A stretch of 64,000 bases of DNA from Mucilaginibacter sp. OK283. Lineage in GTDB: Bacteria; Bacteroidota; Bacteroidia; Sphingobacteriales; Sphingobacteriaceae. The DNA is taken from positions 47,682 through 111,681 of the forward strand of contig NZ_FODR01000017.1 in assembly GCF_900110415.1 (NCBI RefSeq). The letters run 5' to 3'. The translations under genes and the position numbers were made by a program. Position 1 is the stretch's first letter, and the number at the start of each line of letters is the position of its first letter. The notes under the pieces were generated by a model. It was not told the DNA's origin. It did not search any database and worked only from the letters and a program-made list of their open reading frames with translations. Positions 63,728 through 64,000 of this stretch are shown in pieces.

Positions 63728-63902
63728 GCCTACGCACCTCGAAAGTAAAACATGTCATGGGTACGTACATACAATCTATTCTACACTATGCATTGCCGTT
63801 CTGTAAAGTTTGCTAATAGCCCTGCGTGACAGTTTTTTAGTGTCTGTTATGCCATCGTCAAAGTGCCCGAAATAACCATGGTTAATGAAGCTAATTAAAT
63901 AA

Positions 63903-63999
63903 AAATGCCGCCCTGAACAAGAGGGCACTGAAAAAGTGGCTATTTAAGAGCGGCATTTATAAGCGATTTAATAAAGGATCATCTTTTATTGAATCGCTT
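63903..63999. terminator. Two consecutive hairpins at the window end
   Basis: AAATGCCGC (63903-63911) pairs with GCGGCATTT (63950-63958), with a smaller GCCCT/AGGGC hairpin inside. Next, 63961-63975 pairs with 63985-63999 (15 pairs including one G-T, nine-base loop, arms beginning AAGCGATT). These may be a terminator of a gene beyond the window edge. Confidence 0.5.
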
Positions 64000-64000
64000 T

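Overview
The window looks like a chromosome segment of a glycan-degrading member of the Bacteroidota, most likely a Sphingobacteriaceae of the Mucilaginibacter/Pedobacter type. The phylum is supported by three SusC/SusD pairs, two giant hybrid two-component regulators, a MurF-alanine racemase fusion and starts without obvious Shine-Dalgarno sequences. The genus is inference. No transposase, integrase, phage gene, CRISPR array or rRNA was seen.

Left plus-strand block (about 1-23.2 kb). After a truncated class V aminotransferase come an AraC regulator, a hybrid sensor/regulator (HTCS), a GH43 glycosidase and a SusC/SusD pair that ends at a clear terminator. Then follow a seven-haem cytochrome c with a giant FG-GAP/ASPIC-UnbV lipoprotein, and an operon of a multidomain DUF1080 protein, a sorbosone-dehydrogenase-like propeller with a cytochrome c tail and a second DUF1080 protein. 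This reads as a polysaccharide utilisation locus (PUL) joined to periplasmic redox chemistry, possibly 3-keto-sugar metabolism. It is the most unusual block in the window.

Middle (23.2-37.4 kb). Minus-strand PhyH-type dioxygenase and SDR genes; a secreted protein with a possible permuted NlpC/P60 fold; tRNA-Gly; an orphan SusC/SusD pair; katG; and an apbE-Gfo/Idh/MocA pair in which the oxidoreductase carries a flavinylation-like motif.

Right minus-strand PUL (37.5-52.0 kb). Transcribed right to left: HTCS, then SusC, SusD, an IPT/TIG surface glycan-binding lipoprotein, a small CBM-like protein, an AraC regulator and a GH51-like glycosidase. The AraC and HTCS are paralogues of the pair at the left. 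An identical split motif (TAATTGATAATCA, 18 bases, ACATTTGT) lies upstream of both associated susC genes, so the two PULs probably share a regulatory logic. GH43 and GH51-like enzymes would fit arabinose-containing glycans.

Housekeeping end (52-64 kb). tRNA-Gly and tRNA-Leu, recX, murF-alr, a DUF502 membrane protein, two paralogous MFS transporters around a DEDDh exonuclease, a DUF1624 membrane protein and a TlpA-like thioredoxin protein. Intergenic space holds several families of palindromic repeats, including one family present near both window ends in opposite orientation.

All function calls come from reading motifs and gene order; no database search was run.
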